Assembly (NCBI RefSeq): GCF_003367195.1
Contig: NZ_QRGO01000003.1
Coordinates: forward strand, 310,001 to 374,000
From: Undibacter mobilis
Lineage (GTDB): Bacteria; Pseudomonadota; Alphaproteobacteria; Rhizobiales; Xanthobacteraceae
Direction of reading: 5' to 3'
DNA: 64,000 nt
Shown here: piece by piece, positions 7,999-16,965 of the stretch
Position numbering within the stretch: the first letter of the stretch is position 1
Layout: every line of letters starts with the position of its first letter
The notes under the pieces: model-generated
What the model was told of the DNA's origin: nothing
What the model saw: only the letters and a program-made list of their open reading frames with translations
Databases searched by the model: none
Made by a program: the position numbers and the translations under genes

Positions 7999-8931
7999 GT
8001 GCCCCAAAACCTCAGCGAGGTCGTCACCGAAATCGCCGACGAAATGAAACAGCGTCCCGACCGCGGCGAGGTGGCGCATTACATTCCCGAACTTGCCAAT
8101 GTCGATCCGCAGCATTTCGGCATCGCCGTGGTCGGCGTCGACGGGACGGTGGCGACCGGCGGTGATTTCGACCTGCCGTTTTCGATCCAGAGCGTGTCGA
8201 AGGTGTTCACGCTGACATTGGCGCTCGGCAAGGTCGGCGACCGACTGTGGAGCCGCGTCGGCCGCGAGCCCTCAGGCAGCGCCTTCAACTCGATCGTGCA
8301 GCTCGAATACGAGAAGGGAATCCCGCGCAATCCCTTCATCAATCCCGGCGCCATTGCCGTGACCGATCTGATCCTGTCGGGTCATCAGCCCCGCGAGGCG
8401 CTCGGCGAAATCCTGCGTTTCATCAGGTTTCTCGCCGATGACCCGGCGATCGTTATCGACGAGAAGGTTGCCGCCTCCGAGCAGCGCACCGGTTTCCGCA
8501 ACGCCGCGCTGGCCAATTACATGAAGTCCTTCGGCGTGCTCGACAACGCCGTCGAGATGACGCTCGGCGTCTATTTCCACCAATGCGCCATTGCGATGTC
8601 GTGCCTCCAGCTCGCCAAAGCCGGGCTGTTTCTGGCGATGTCCGGGCGCAATCCGATCACCGGCCATCAGGTCATCCAGGCCGAGCGGGCACGGCGCATC
8701 AACGCCGTGATGATGACCTGCGGGCACTACGATGGCTCGGGGGAATTCGCCTACCGCGTCGGCCTGCCCGGCAAGAGCGGCGTCGGCGGCGGCATTCTGT
8801 GCATCGCGCCGGGCAAGGCCTCGATCGCGGTCTGGGCGCCGGGGCTCGATGCCGCCGGCAACTCACATCTAGGCCGCGTGGCGCTGGAAGCGCTCACCAA
8901 ACGCATGGGCTGGTCGATCTTCGGCGCTTAG
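7999..8931 (+). CDS. glsA: Glutaminase A
   Basis: 310 aa cytosolic enzyme converting glutamine to glutamate and ammonia. It is a serine-dependent beta-lactamase-fold glutaminase: SxxK motif SVSK at 65-68 ([12 protein letters not shown]), [49 protein letters not shown]. Full family length (about 305-310). The start is a GTG at 7999, giving [15 protein letters not shown], with no strong ribosome site visible. Its position just before the glnII region puts a glutamine-degrading and a glutamine-making enzyme side by side. Confidence 0.95.
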   Translation: MPQNLSEVVTEIADEMKQRPDRGEVAHYIPELANVDPQHFGIAVVGVDGTVATGGDFDLPFSIQSVSKVFTLTLALGKVGDRLWSRVGREPSGSAFNSIVQLEYEKGIPRNPFINPGAIAVTDLILSGHQPREALGEILRFIRFLADDPAIVIDEKVAASEQRTGFRNAALANYMKSFGVLDNAVEMTLGVYFHQCAIAMSCLQLAKAGLFLAMSGRNPITGHQVIQAERARRINAVMMTCGHYDGSGEFAYRVGLPGKSGVGGGILCIAPGKASIAVWAPGLDAAGNSHLGRVALEALTKRMGWSIFGA

Positions 8932-8946
8932 TGCCGAAGCCGTCGG

Positions 8947-9135
8947 TCAGTTCTTGCGCGGCTTGTCGGCCGCCTCGCGGATGGCCTCGTCGTGATACCA
9001 GCTGCTGCCGTAGCTGATGGTCGGCATATCGGCGAAACGGGCCATTTCGGGTGAGCGGCGGGGCGCCAGACCGGCGCGGCCACCCACGGGAAACTGGTAG
9101 ATCCTCGCCGTCTCGCGCGGAGCGTTCGTAGGCAT
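8947..9135 (-). CDS. DUF2735 small protein, divergent from glnII
   Basis: 62 aa, opening PTNAPRETARIYQFPVGGRAG and containing ISYGSSWYHDEAIREA. This matches my knowledge of the DUF2735 family, small proteins of Hyphomicrobiales commonly adjacent to type II glutamine synthetase. Function is unknown. It is transcribed away from glnII with a 489-base AT-richer region between them, so it may share nitrogen control. The convergent glsA stop is 16 bases from its own stop. Confidence 0.82.
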   Translation of the reverse strand: MPTNAPRETARIYQFPVGGRAGLAPRRSPEMARFADMPTISYGSSWYHDEAIREAADKPRKN

Positions 9136-9477
9136 TGTGTGGTCTCTCCTCTGATCAAGCGCTTCCCGGCGCCACGCTCAGATCGGTTGTTCTGGGAACA
9201 ACGCAACAACTCACATAGGGTTCTATATCAGAAATTGGATTCCCTTTGGGCACCTTGCCCTCAAAAAATCAGCATTTGCTCAATATTTGCGCACATGAGA
9301 GCATGCCCTCCGGCAAGGCACAATGCTGACGGAACAACGCTTTTTCCCATTTCGGTTGCCGCATCTTTGTTCTTCTGCACTGCAACCGCCTAAGAAATCG
9401 GCTGATTTTGACCGAGCCCCGCGCCCTATAAACGCCGGTGGGGACAAGGTCCTCGCCCGGGCCGCCTCCGGGACCAG
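9136..9477. other. Upstream regulatory region between DUF2735 gene and glnII
   Basis: No gene. The stretch 9190-9420 is visibly richer in A+T than its surroundings, as expected for a divergent control region. NtrC sites are expected here for a sigma54 glnII promoter, but I found no convincing palindrome and do not assign one. Confidence 0.5.
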
Positions 9478-9494
9478 TTGGCACAGAAAATGCT
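9478..9494 (+). promoter_or_regulatory. Sigma54 (-24/-12) promoter of glnII
   Basis: TTGGCACAGAAAATGCT: GG at 9480-9481 and GC at 9492-9493 with exactly ten bases between, plus the TGGCAC consensus. Transcription would start near 9505, about 120 bases before the glnII start. This fits the known NtrC/RpoN control of rhizobial glnII. Confidence 0.82.
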
Positions 9495-9540
9495 AATTAG
9501 AAGGCGGTCGTTGAGGCCGGGTATGCCTTGACCGGCTCCG

Positions 9541-9559
9541 TCCGCCGTCCCACGGCGGA
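9541..9559 (+). other. Hairpin in glnII 5' leader
   Basis: TCCGCCGT, CCC loop, ACGGCGGA: eight perfect pairs inside the predicted glnII leader, about 65 bases before the start codon. No T-run. Possible mRNA-stability or translational element. Confidence 0.45.
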
Positions 9560-9624
9560 GGTTCTTGAAACGAGGCTCCTCACACTTACGGCGCCGCCGG
9601 CGCCATCAGAATGAGAGATACGCA

Positions 9625-10662
9625 ATGACAAAGTACAAGCTCGAGTACATCTGGCTCGATGGCTACACGCCGGTCCCGAACCTGCGTGGCAAGACACAGA
9701 TCAAAGAATTTTCTTCGTTCCCGACGCTGGCCGAGCTGCCGCTCTGGGGCTTCGACGGCTCCTCAACGATGCAGGCCGAAGGCCACTCGTCGGATTGCGT
9801 GCTCAAGCCGGTTGCGGTGTTCCCCGATGGCGCCCGCAAAAACGGCGTGCTGGTGATGTGCGAAGTGATGATGCCGGATGGCGTGACGCCGCATGTCTCG
9901 AACAAGCGCGCCACCATCCTCGACGACCCCGGCGCCTGGTTCGGCTTCGAGCAGGAATACTTCTTCTACAAGGACGGCCGTCCGCTCGGCTTCCCGGAGC
10001 ATGGCTATCCCGCGCCGCAGGGCCCCTATTACACCGGCGTCGGCTACTCGAATGTCGGTTCGGTCGCCCGCAAGATCGTCGAGGAGCACCTTGAGCTGTG
10101 CCTCGAGGCCGGCATCAACCACGAAGGCATCAACGCCGAAGTGGCCAAGGGCCAGTGGGAATTCCAGATCTTCGGCAAGGGTTCCAAGACCGCGGCCGAC
10201 CAGATGTGGGTCGCCCGCTACCTGATGATGCGCCTTTGCGAATCCTACGGCATCGACATCGAATGGCACTGCAAGCCGCTCGGCGACACCGACTGGAACG
10301 GCTCGGGCATGCACGCCAACTTCTCGACCGAGTACATGCGTACGGTCGGCGGCAAGGCTTATTTCGAAGCCATGATGAAGGCCTTCGAAAAGAACTGGAA
10401 AGAGCACATCGACGTTTACGGCCCGGACAACGACAAGCGTCTGACCGGCAAGCACGAGACCGCGCCGTGGAACAAGTTCTCCTATGGCGTGGCCGACCGC
10501 GGCGCTTCGATCCGCGTGCCGCACTCCTTCGTGAAGGGCGACCTCTACCGCGGTTACCTCGAAGACCGCCGCCCGAACTCGCAAGGGGACCCCTACCAGA
10601 TCGCTTCGCAGATCCTGAAGACCATCTCGGAAGTGCCGGTCTCCAAGTCCGCGGCGGCCTAA
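9625..10662 (+). CDS. glnII: Glutamine synthetase type II
   Basis: 345 aa, the eukaryote-like short glutamine synthetase (GSII) of rhizobia. It condenses ammonia with glutamate using ATP. Family motifs: YIWLDGYTPVPNLRGKTQI at the start, WGFDGSSTMQAEG, GAWFGFEQEYFFY, GVGYSNVG, INAEVAKGQWEFQIFG, WNGSGMHANFST, ETAPWNKFSYGVADRGASIRVP. ATG 9625 is preceded by GAGA and gives the canonical TKYKLEYIWLDG N-terminus. Driven by the sigma54 promoter at 9478 and ended by a terminator at 10696. Confidence 0.97.
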   Translation: MTKYKLEYIWLDGYTPVPNLRGKTQIKEFSSFPTLAELPLWGFDGSSTMQAEGHSSDCVLKPVAVFPDGARKNGVLVMCEVMMPDGVTPHVSNKRATILDDPGAWFGFEQEYFFYKDGRPLGFPEHGYPAPQGPYYTGVGYSNVGSVARKIVEEHLELCLEAGINHEGINAEVAKGQWEFQIFGKGSKTAADQMWVARYLMMRLCESYGIDIEWHCKPLGDTDWNGSGMHANFSTEYMRTVGGKAYFEAMMKAFEKNWKEHIDVYGPDNDKRLTGKHETAPWNKFSYGVADRGASIRVPHSFVKGDLYRGYLEDRRPNSQGDPYQIASQILKTISEVPVSKSAAA

Positions 10663-10695
10663 GCCTTCCAGCGTTTCCTCCCAAGGAAGCACTCC

Positions 10696-10727
10696 GGGCG
10701 TCCCCTCTCTGGGGGCGCCCTTTTTTA
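10696..10727 (+). terminator. Intrinsic terminator after glnII
   Basis: GGGCGTCCCC, TCTCT, GGGGGCGCCC followed by TTTTTT. Starts about 33 bases after the glnII stop. Confidence 0.88.
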
Positions 10728-10788
10728 TTGGCAAAGGGCCCGGATACGGACGCTGGCAACGGCGCGCTGGCGCCGCTAGATAGGCGGC

Positions 10789-11649
10789 ATGAGCCAGCCG
10801 ACGAAGCCTGCCAAAGCTGCCCCCAAGCCCGCCGCCACCGAAAGCGACTGGACCAAGCTCTGGCCGAGCGCCGCGCCTAGAAAGTCTGAGCCGCTCCTCA
10901 AGGCGCTGCACATTCTGACCCGCGACAGCGCCCTGAACGCGGATTCGCGGCGCAAGCTCACCCAGGTCCTGCACCTCACCCAGCTTCTCAAGCCGGCCAT
11001 CGAGACGATGCTGAAGGAGAGCGACGATCCGATCCTCGCCGATCTCGGCGCCGGCAAGTCCTATCTCGGCTTCATCCTCTATGACCTCCTCATCGGTCCA
11101 GCCGGCAAGGGCCGCGTCATCGGCGTCGAGACCCGGGAAAAGCTGGTCGAGACCTCACGACAGCTTGCCACGCAATCGGGCTTCGGCCGTCTGGATTTCA
11201 TCACCGCGCCGATTGCCGAAGCCAACCTGCCCGGTGGAAAAGCCGACATGGTCACGGCGCTGCATGCCTGCGACACCGCAACCGACGACGCCATTCGTTT
11301 CGCGCTGCGCCACGAAGCCAAATGGGTGGCGCTGGTGCCGTGCTGTCAGGCCGAAGTGGCGCGGCTGCTCGACGGCCACCCAGGACCGATGCGCCAGTTG
11401 TGGCGACATCCGATCCAGCGCCGCGAGTTCGGCGCGCACCTCACCAATGTCATTCGCGGTCTGGTGCTCGAGGCGCACGGCTACAAGGTGCGCGTCACCG
11501 AATTCACCGGGCTCGAGCACACCATGAAGAACGAACTGATCCTCGCCGAGCGGCATCAGCTCTCGAATGCGCAGGCGCGCGGCGAGCTCAATCGCCTGAT
11601 CGACCAGATCGGCGTAAAGCCCGCTTTGCTCGATGTGATGGCGGCGTGA
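10789..11649 (+). CDS. Class I SAM-dependent methyltransferase (METTL25-like)
   Basis: 286 aa with a SAM-binding glycine motif ADLGAGKSYLGFIL (about 83-96), an acidic strand RVIGVETREKL, and the downstream motif ALHACDTATDDAI (about 163-175), which occurs in METTL25/RRNAD1-like methyltransferases. Probably acts on RNA or protein; the substrate is unknown. The stop overlaps the next start by one base (TGATG), so it forms an operon with the RsmC-like and pseudouridine synthase genes, which supports an rRNA-modification context. Confidence 0.75.
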   Translation: MSQPTKPAKAAPKPAATESDWTKLWPSAAPRKSEPLLKALHILTRDSALNADSRRKLTQVLHLTQLLKPAIETMLKESDDPILADLGAGKSYLGFILYDLLIGPAGKGRVIGVETREKLVETSRQLATQSGFGRLDFITAPIAEANLPGGKADMVTALHACDTATDDAIRFALRHEAKWVALVPCCQAEVARLLDGHPGPMRQLWRHPIQRREFGAHLTNVIRGLVLEAHGYKVRVTEFTGLEHTMKNELILAERHQLSNAQARGELNRLIDQIGVKPALLDVMAA

Positions 11650-12560
11650 TGACGGCGACTGGTGTCTACGGCTCGCCGCCGGCCGACCTTGCCGAGGTCG
11701 CGCACGACGCCATCCAGTTTTCGCCGCTGATGCCCGGCGCCGCGTCGCTGGACCGGCTGCCGGAAGGCTCGCTCGAGGCGATGACCCTGCTCGCTCCACC
11801 GGGCACCATCGAGCGCCGCTATGCGTTGGCGCTGGCGCTACGCGCGCTCAAGAATAGCGCGCCGCTGACCGCGCTGGCGCCGAACGATCGGGGCGGCACG
11901 CGGCTACGCAAGGAGCTCGCAGCATTCGGGCTCGACGTTCAGGAAACGTCAAAACGTCATCACCGCATTGTCACCGCGACAAAGGCGGCCGGCATTGACG
12001 GCGTCATCGCCCAGGTCATCGCCGATGGCGGGCCGCGCTTCGACGACGAGATCGCGCTCTGGACCCAGCCGGGCGTGTTCAGTTGGGACCGGCTCGATCC
12101 CGGCACTCACATGCTGATCGAGCACCTGCCGGCGCTGACCGGCCGCGGCGCCGATTTCGGCTGCGGCATCGGCATTCTGGCGCGCGCGGTGCTGGCGTCC
12201 GATGCGGTGACCGAGCTGACCTTGGTCGATATCGACCGCCGCGCCATCGAATGCGCCGAACACAATCTCGACACGCCGCGCGCCAAATTTCTCTGGGCCG
12301 ATTTGCGCGATCCGCATCCCGATCTCGCCAATCTCGACTTCGTCGTGATGAATGCGCCGTTCCACGACGCCGGCCAGGAAGACAAAGGGCTGGCGCAGGC
12401 TTTCGTCAAACGCGCGCATGAGAGCCTGCGCAAGGGCGGCGTCTGCGTTATGGTGGCGAACCGCCACCTCCCCTATGAGGCCGTGTTGAAATCGCTGTTC
12501 AAGGCGGTGACGCCGGTGATCGAGGACGGCGGCTACAAGATCTACGAGGCGCGCAAATGA
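11649..12560 (+). CDS. RsmC-like rRNA (guanine-N2) methyltransferase
   Basis: 303 aa. The C-terminal half is an MTS-type methyltransferase: RGADFGCGIGILARAVL (motif I), LTLVDIDRRAIECAEHNL, and VVMNAPFHDAGQ, where NAPF stands for the NPPF catalytic motif of the N2-guanine methyltransferases. The N-terminal half resembles the degenerate, inactive domain of RsmC (m2G1207 of 16S rRNA). It overlaps both neighbours (one base upstream, four downstream). The Pro to Ala change in the motif is tolerated in some RsmC homologues; exact target uncertain. Confidence 0.8.
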   Translation: MTATGVYGSPPADLAEVAHDAIQFSPLMPGAASLDRLPEGSLEAMTLLAPPGTIERRYALALALRALKNSAPLTALAPNDRGGTRLRKELAAFGLDVQETSKRHHRIVTATKAAGIDGVIAQVIADGGPRFDDEIALWTQPGVFSWDRLDPGTHMLIEHLPALTGRGADFGCGIGILARAVLASDAVTELTLVDIDRRAIECAEHNLDTPRAKFLWADLRDPHPDLANLDFVVMNAPFHDAGQEDKGLAQAFVKRAHESLRKGGVCVMVANRHLPYEAVLKSLFKAVTPVIEDGGYKIYEARK

Positions 12561-13294
12561 CCAAGCCGCCGGCAACATTGCGGCTCGACCGCCTCTTGTC
12601 CAATCTCGGTTACGGCTCGCGCCGCGAGGTGCAGGACCTGATCGAGGCCGGCTATGTCCTGCTCGATGGCGAAGCCGTCATCGACGCCGATGAGAAGATT
12701 GCGGTCACGCCTGATCTGCCGTCGCGCATGACCGTCGAGGGCGAGCCGCTCGATCCGCCGCCGGGCCTCGTGCTGATGATGAACAAGCCCGTGGGCGTCA
12801 CCTGCTCGCACAAGGAACAAGGCCCGCTGGTCTACAGCCTGCTGCCCGAGCGCTGGCGCGCGCGCAATCCCGCGATCTCCACCGTCGGCCGTCTCGACAA
12901 GGAAACGTCCGGCCTGTTGCTGCTGACCGATGACGGCGTGCTGCTGCACCGGATCATCTCGCCCAAAGCCAATGTCGCCAAACGCTACGACGTCACGCTC
13001 GACCGGCCGCTCCGCGGCGACGAAAAGGCGCTGTTCGCGGCCGGCACCTTGATGCTCGAAGGCGAAGAGAAACCGCTATTGCCGGCGGTGTTCGAAGCGG
13101 CGTCCGACAAGCGCGCCCTCGTCACCATCACTGAAGGTCGTTATCATCAGGTGCGGCGTATGTTCGCGGCGATCGGCAATCACGTCGTCGCCTTGCGGCG
13201 CGACCGCGTCGGTGCGCTGGCCCTGCCCGACGATCTCGCGCCCGGCGCATACCGAATCCTCAGCGAAGCAGAATTGATGCAGGTGTTCTCGTAG
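12557..13294 (+). CDS. Pseudouridine synthase, RsuA/RluB/E/F family
   Basis: 245 aa with an N-terminal S4 RNA-binding domain (RLDRLLSNLGYGSRREVQDLIEAG) and the catalytic motif STVGRLDKETSGLLLLTDDG with its Asp, then YHQVRRMFAAIGNHVVALRR. The domain order and length match RsuA (16S rRNA Psi516). RluE/RluF-like targets are possible. The start overlaps the RsmC-like gene by ATGA, giving a three-gene rRNA modification operon. Confidence 0.88.
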   Translation: MTKPPATLRLDRLLSNLGYGSRREVQDLIEAGYVLLDGEAVIDADEKIAVTPDLPSRMTVEGEPLDPPPGLVLMMNKPVGVTCSHKEQGPLVYSLLPERWRARNPAISTVGRLDKETSGLLLLTDDGVLLHRIISPKANVAKRYDVTLDRPLRGDEKALFAAGTLMLEGEEKPLLPAVFEAASDKRALVTITEGRYHQVRRMFAAIGNHVVALRRDRVGALALPDDLAPGAYRILSEAELMQVFS

Positions 13295-13338
13295 CCCGGG
13301 TGCGCTGCCCCGGCTTTCGCTGCGCTCAGCGGAGCTAC
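13291..13338. repeat. Imperfect palindrome at gene 3' ends
   Basis: GTAGC at 13291-13295 pairs with GCTAC at 13334-13338, and an inner CGCTG/CAGCG lies near 13318-13331. It spans the pseudouridine synthase stop and the stop of the convergent 86-aa gene. Could act as a bidirectional terminator-like structure or be a repetitive extragenic palindrome. Confidence 0.35.
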
Positions 13339-13595
13339 AGAAGCTGAAGCGTGAAGAAAATCACCGCAAGTCCCGCGGCAATCCCGGCCGCGGCGGTCAG
13401 CATCTGCCGGCGCTGGCGCTTGGGCCCGTAGAGTCCCGCGGCGCGGCGCTCGGCAATCAGGGCCGCATCATATTCGGCCGAGGTCGAATACTCGCATCCC
13501 CAGGCAGAACCGGCGTGCTGCGCGCGCAGCTCGAGGGACAGCGGGGTCTCGGCGGCCGGACCGTGGTGCAGGATGCGATGGGACAGACTCGACAT
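13335..13595 (-). CDS. Hypothetical small protein with C-terminal membrane anchor
   Basis: 86 aa: a soluble N-terminal part (SSLSHRILHHGPAAETPLSLELRAQH), a charged middle (YGPKRQRRQ), and one hydrophobic helix at the extreme C-terminus (MLTAAAGIAAGLAVIFFTLQLL). Amino acid composition is normal rather than Arg/Ala/Pro shadow-like, and it fills a space between neighbouring genes. Ribosome site is weak. Not recognised; possible tail-anchored protein. Confidence 0.5.
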   Translation of the reverse strand: MSSLSHRILHHGPAAETPLSLELRAQHAGSAWGCEYSTSAEYDAALIAERRAAGLYGPKRQRRQMLTAAAGIAAGLAVIFFTLQLL

Positions 13596-13648
13596 AGAGT
13601 CATGGTAGCGCCCGCAGGGTTAACGAATTTTTACCCTGACGGCGCGGC

Positions 13649-14905
13649 CTACCCCGCCGCAGCGGGCGCAGCTTTGGGACGACGGCCGGCCCATTTGCTC
13701 TTGACCGCCTCTGGCCTGGCGCGCGCCGCCCAGCGGGCACGCGCAGGCTCGCTGCCCGGCTCTTCATCGGCGCAGATGTAGCGATTGCGGCCGCCGTTCT
13801 TGGCCCGGTACAGCGCCTCGTCGGCGCGCAGCAGCAGCGAGTCGAGGGTCGTCTCGGCCTTGTAGGTGGTCGCCAGCCCGGTGCTGACCGTCGCGCCAAT
13901 GGCGATGTTGTCGATCGTCACGCCGGCGGCCTGGAAGTTCACGCGCAGGCGTTCGGCAACGATGCAGGCGTCTTCCGCCGCTTCCGGCACCATGGCGACG
14001 AATTCCTCGCCGCCGAGCCGGCCGACGACATCGGTGGCGCGCGTCGATTCCTGCAACACTTTGGCGAAGACCTTGAGCGCGCTGTCGCCAACCGCATGGC
14101 CGAAGCGGTCATTGATCGACTTGAACCGGTCGAGATCGAACATCAGCAGTGTCACCGGCTCGCCGCGCGAGCTCTGGCTTGCATGCATCGACGTCGCCGC
14201 CTCCAGAAAGGCACCGCGATTGAGGAGCCCGGTCAGATGATCGGTGGTGGCGATCTTGCGGTAGAAATGGACGTGGCGGTCTTTCACCATCAGCAGCACG
14301 ATGAAGGCCGTGCCGACGGTATAGATCAGGGCTTCGACCGCAAACACGGCCTGCCAGCGCGTCGCGAAAGCGTCCGGAAAGAAATAGCGCAGCGCCAATG
14401 GCAATAGAAAGATGCTGGCATGCAGAAGCGGCACCGCGATCGTCGCCGTGCGTGAGTACAGCGAGCGGCGGCGCTCGCGCGACAATTCGAACGCCATGCC
14501 GAACGTGTAGATGGCGACGATGAGGACGCCGAACGCCACCCGCTGCGGGCTGCCGTCTTCCATGTCGTGCAGCGGGCTGCTCAGAACCCAGGCGATAGCG
14601 CCCGCGAAGGACACCAGCGGCCACATCCGGCGGCCATAGAACAGGCGCAAGCCGTTCCAGAACATGCCGCAGGCCACGAAGATCATGGCCTCGGCCAGGA
14701 CCGACGGCACCTTGATGAATTGATCCGGTGCGCCCCACAGCATGATTGCGGCGGCGCCGATCAGATAGGCCGACCCCCACCAGGCCAGCGCGCCGATGTC
14801 GCGCTGCTTGACCCAGTTGGCGATGAGGAACACCCCGAGAAAAACCGCCAGGCAGACCGTGGCGAAGATGAGTGTCGGAAAATCGAGAACGACCGTGTGG
14901 TGCAT
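13649..14905 (-). CDS. Membrane diguanylate cyclase with I-site
   Basis: 418 aa. About six hydrophobic helices (residues 8-205) form the sensor, followed by a GGDEF domain making cyclic di-GMP from two GTP. Visible: TDHLTGLLNRGAF (221-233), FDLDRFKSINDRFGHAVGD (256-274), active GGEEF at 298-302, and RATD (289-292) exactly five residues upstream, the inhibitory I-site. So activity and product feedback are both expected. The next gene upstream on this strand is a paralogue. The C-terminal tail is basic and Pro/Ala-rich. Confidence 0.92.
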   Translation of the reverse strand: MHHTVVLDFPTLIFATVCLAVFLGVFLIANWVKQRDIGALAWWGSAYLIGAAAIMLWGAPDQFIKVPSVLAEAMIFVACGMFWNGLRLFYGRRMWPLVSFAGAIAWVLSSPLHDMEDGSPQRVAFGVLIVAIYTFGMAFELSRERRRSLYSRTATIAVPLLHASIFLLPLALRYFFPDAFATRWQAVFAVEALIYTVGTAFIVLLMVKDRHVHFYRKIATTDHLTGLLNRGAFLEAATSMHASQSSRGEPVTLLMFDLDRFKSINDRFGHAVGDSALKVFAKVLQESTRATDVVGRLGGEEFVAMVPEAAEDACIVAERLRVNFQAAGVTIDNIAIGATVSTGLATTYKAETTLDSLLLRADEALYRAKNGGRNRYICADEEPGSEPARARWAARARPEAVKSKWAGRRPKAAPAAAG

Positions 14906-14906
14906 G

Positions 14907-14971
14907 ATCTCAAATGTCGTGGCTAACGTGCGTTCATGCCTTCAGCGTGAACGGACGATAACGTTTGAGAT
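14907..14971. promoter_or_regulatory. Nested inverted repeat upstream of the first GGDEF gene
   Basis: Outer arms ATCTCAAA (14907-14914) and TTTGAGAT (14964-14971), inner arms CGTTCA (14931-14936) and TGAACG (14948-14953). It starts one base before the start codon of the 13649-14905 gene, so it is an operator or leader-structure candidate. Confidence 0.45.
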
Positions 14972-15072
14972 GATGCGAAAGATTTGACGTCGCTGCCGCG
15001 CTTTGAGGCAACAACGGTTCGAATTGTCGTCAAATGAATCGAAAGCCGCGCCGGCGGCGGGCAAAAGCCGCC

Positions 15073-16299
15073 TTAAGCGGTCGCCGGCATCTGGCGCCAG
15101 GTGCGCCGCTCGCCGCTCTCGGCCGGCATCACGCTGACGCCGTCCGCCGCACCCGCCACGCGATTCCGGCCCTTGGCCTTGGCACGATAAAGGGCGCGGT
15201 CGGCAGCTGCCATCAGTGCCTCGAGCGTCTTGGTCGTGTCGTTCTCGATTGCCACACCGACACTGACTGTCGGCACGATCTCGGCCGCCTGCCCGGCTGC
15301 GGCGAATGCCAGACGCACCTGTTCGCCAATGGCAAGGGCTTCGCCGAGACCCGCAACGCGCATCACGGCACCGAACTCCTCGCCGCCGATGCGGCCGAAC
15401 AAGGCCTCCGGGCCCAGCGCGCGGGTCGCCGCCGCGGCAAAGCTCACGAGCACCGCGTCGCCGGCAGCGTGACCGAGCCGGTCGTTGATGGCCTTGAAGT
15501 GATCGAGGTCGAACAGCATCACGGCCAGGGCGACACCGTCAGCCCGCGGCTGCGCGGCCAGCCGCTCGGCGCCGGTGAGGAAGGCGCGGCGGTTGGACAC
15601 GCCGGTCAGAGGATCGACCATCGAGGCAGTCAGGTGGCGCAGCTCGGTGCGTTCCTTGGTCATGTTGAGCAGCAGAAAAGCCACGACCACCGAAAACAAC
15701 AGCGTGGCGAAGGACAACAACGGATAGAGCGCGCTGGCCGTGAATTGATATTCACCGGCCGGCTGCGGCACCAACAGCGTGACCGGCACGCGCATGAGCA
15801 TCACGGCGCCGTACACAAACAGGGTGATGGCCGCCGGCCACCGCGACAGCAGCGGCTCGGAGCGGCCACGCCAGACCTCGTAGGCAGCGGCTAAAGCGAT
15901 GAGCGCCGACAGGATCGACACCGTCACGGTTCGCAAATTGATGTCGAAGCGGATGTCGGGAACGGCGCAGGCCGCGAGCCAGAGCAGCGGCGCCACGGCG
16001 ACCATTGCCACGCGCGCCGGACGGCCGTCGAACTGGCGCGCGCCAACCCAGACCAGCCCGATACCGACCAGCACCACCACATTCGCGAACTGGATTGACA
16101 GCCAATCGGGCACCATACCGCGCATGGCGACCAGCGCCACGCCGAGCGCGCACAGCACGAAGGCCCCGCCCCACGTCATGAGAGCGCGCACCGCGCGGTT
16201 CTGCAATCCCGCAAAGACGAGCAAAGCGCCAAGCAGCGCCGTGACGAAGACCGTCACAATCGCCAAAGTCGGAATATCCAGCCGCATCGAATCCACCAC
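15073..16299 (-). CDS. Membrane diguanylate cyclase lacking the I-site
   Basis: 408 aa paralogue of the gene downstream: the same N-terminus (RLDIPTLAIVTV against VLDFPTLIFATV), about six membrane helices (10-215), then GGDEF with DPLTGVSNRRAF (229-240), FDLDHFKAINDRLGHAAGD and GGEEF at 305-309. The I-site position carries GPEA instead of RxxD, so product inhibition through this site should be lost. Start is at 16299; an in-frame ATG at 16287 is the alternative. Confidence 0.9.
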   Translation of the reverse strand: MVDSMRLDIPTLAIVTVFVTALLGALLVFAGLQNRAVRALMTWGGAFVLCALGVALVAMRGMVPDWLSIQFANVVVLVGIGLVWVGARQFDGRPARVAMVAVAPLLWLAACAVPDIRFDINLRTVTVSILSALIALAAAYEVWRGRSEPLLSRWPAAITLFVYGAVMLMRVPVTLLVPQPAGEYQFTASALYPLLSFATLLFSVVVAFLLLNMTKERTELRHLTASMVDPLTGVSNRRAFLTGAERLAAQPRADGVALAVMLFDLDHFKAINDRLGHAAGDAVLVSFAAAATRALGPEALFGRIGGEEFGAVMRVAGLGEALAIGEQVRLAFAAAGQAAEIVPTVSVGVAIENDTTKTLEALMAAADRALYRAKAKGRNRVAGAADGVSVMPAESGERRTWRQMPATA

Positions 16300-16432
16300 A
16301 TCTAGTCAGTGCTGAATTTAGGCGTTCGACGGTATTAACCCAGTTACCGACCACCACTTTTGTGCGCGGCAGGATTGCCGATGTGTAAATGCCACCACAG
16401 GAATACGGGGCGATGTCGAACACTTTGGTCAC

Positions 16433-16463
16433 AAAAAAAAGAGCGCGCCGAAGCGCGCTCTTT
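16433..16463 (-). terminator. Intrinsic terminator of rplM-rpsI
   Basis: On the minus strand AAAGAGCGCGC, TTCG loop, GCGCGCTCTTT followed by a run of T. A very strong hairpin with a stable UUCG tetraloop, 24 bases after the rpsI stop. Confidence 0.93.
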
Positions 16464-16486
16464 GAAATTGTTCGATTGCGCTTTGT

Positions 16487-16963
16487 TTAGCGCTTCGAGA
16501 ACTGGAACGAACGACGGGCCTTGGCCTTGCCGTACTTCTTGCGCTCGACCACGCGGCTGTCGCGGGTTAGGAACCCACCGCGCTTAAGGATCGAGCGGAG
16601 ATCCGGTTCGAAGTAGGTCAGCGCCTTGGCGATACCGTGACGCACGGCACCGGCCTGGCCCGACAGACCGCCACCCGACACGGTGCAGACCACGTCGAAC
16701 TGAGTCGCGCGGTTGGCGGCGACCAGCGGCTGGTTGATCATCATGCGCAGCACCGGACGGGCGAAGAACACTTCGATCGTGCGGGTGTTGACGGTGATCT
16801 TGCCGGAACCCGGCTTGATCCAGACGCGGGCGACGGCGTTCTTGCGCTTGCCGGTGGCATAGGCGCGGCCCTGCTTGTCGACCTTCTTCTCATAACGAGG
16901 AGCGTCGGGCGCGGCGGCCTTGAGCTGCGACAGGCCTTCCATTGACTGTACGGTCTCGGCCAC
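16487..16963 (-). CDS. rpsI: 30S ribosomal protein S9
   Basis: 158 aa small-subunit protein whose C-terminal tail reaches the P-site tRNA. The S9 motifs [20 protein letters not shown] and [18 protein letters not shown] are present, as is the conserved C-terminus [17 protein letters not shown]. The N-terminal ~30 residues ([31 protein letters not shown]) are an alphaproteobacterial-type extension. It starts two bases after the rplM stop. Confidence 0.98.
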   Translation of the reverse strand: MAETVQSMEGLSQLKAAAPDAPRYEKKVDKQGRAYATGKRKNAVARVWIKPGSGKITVNTRTIEVFFARPVLRMMINQPLVAANRATQFDVVCTVSGGGLSGQAGAVRHGIAKALTYFEPDLRSILKRGGFLTRDSRVVERKKYGKAKARRSFQFSKR

Positions 16964-16965
16964 GA

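Noticed and set aside
9241..9270. Second sigma54-like box (TTGGGCACCTTGCCC)
   Set aside because: The spacing between GG and GC is too short; the box at 9478-9494 has the exact ten bases.
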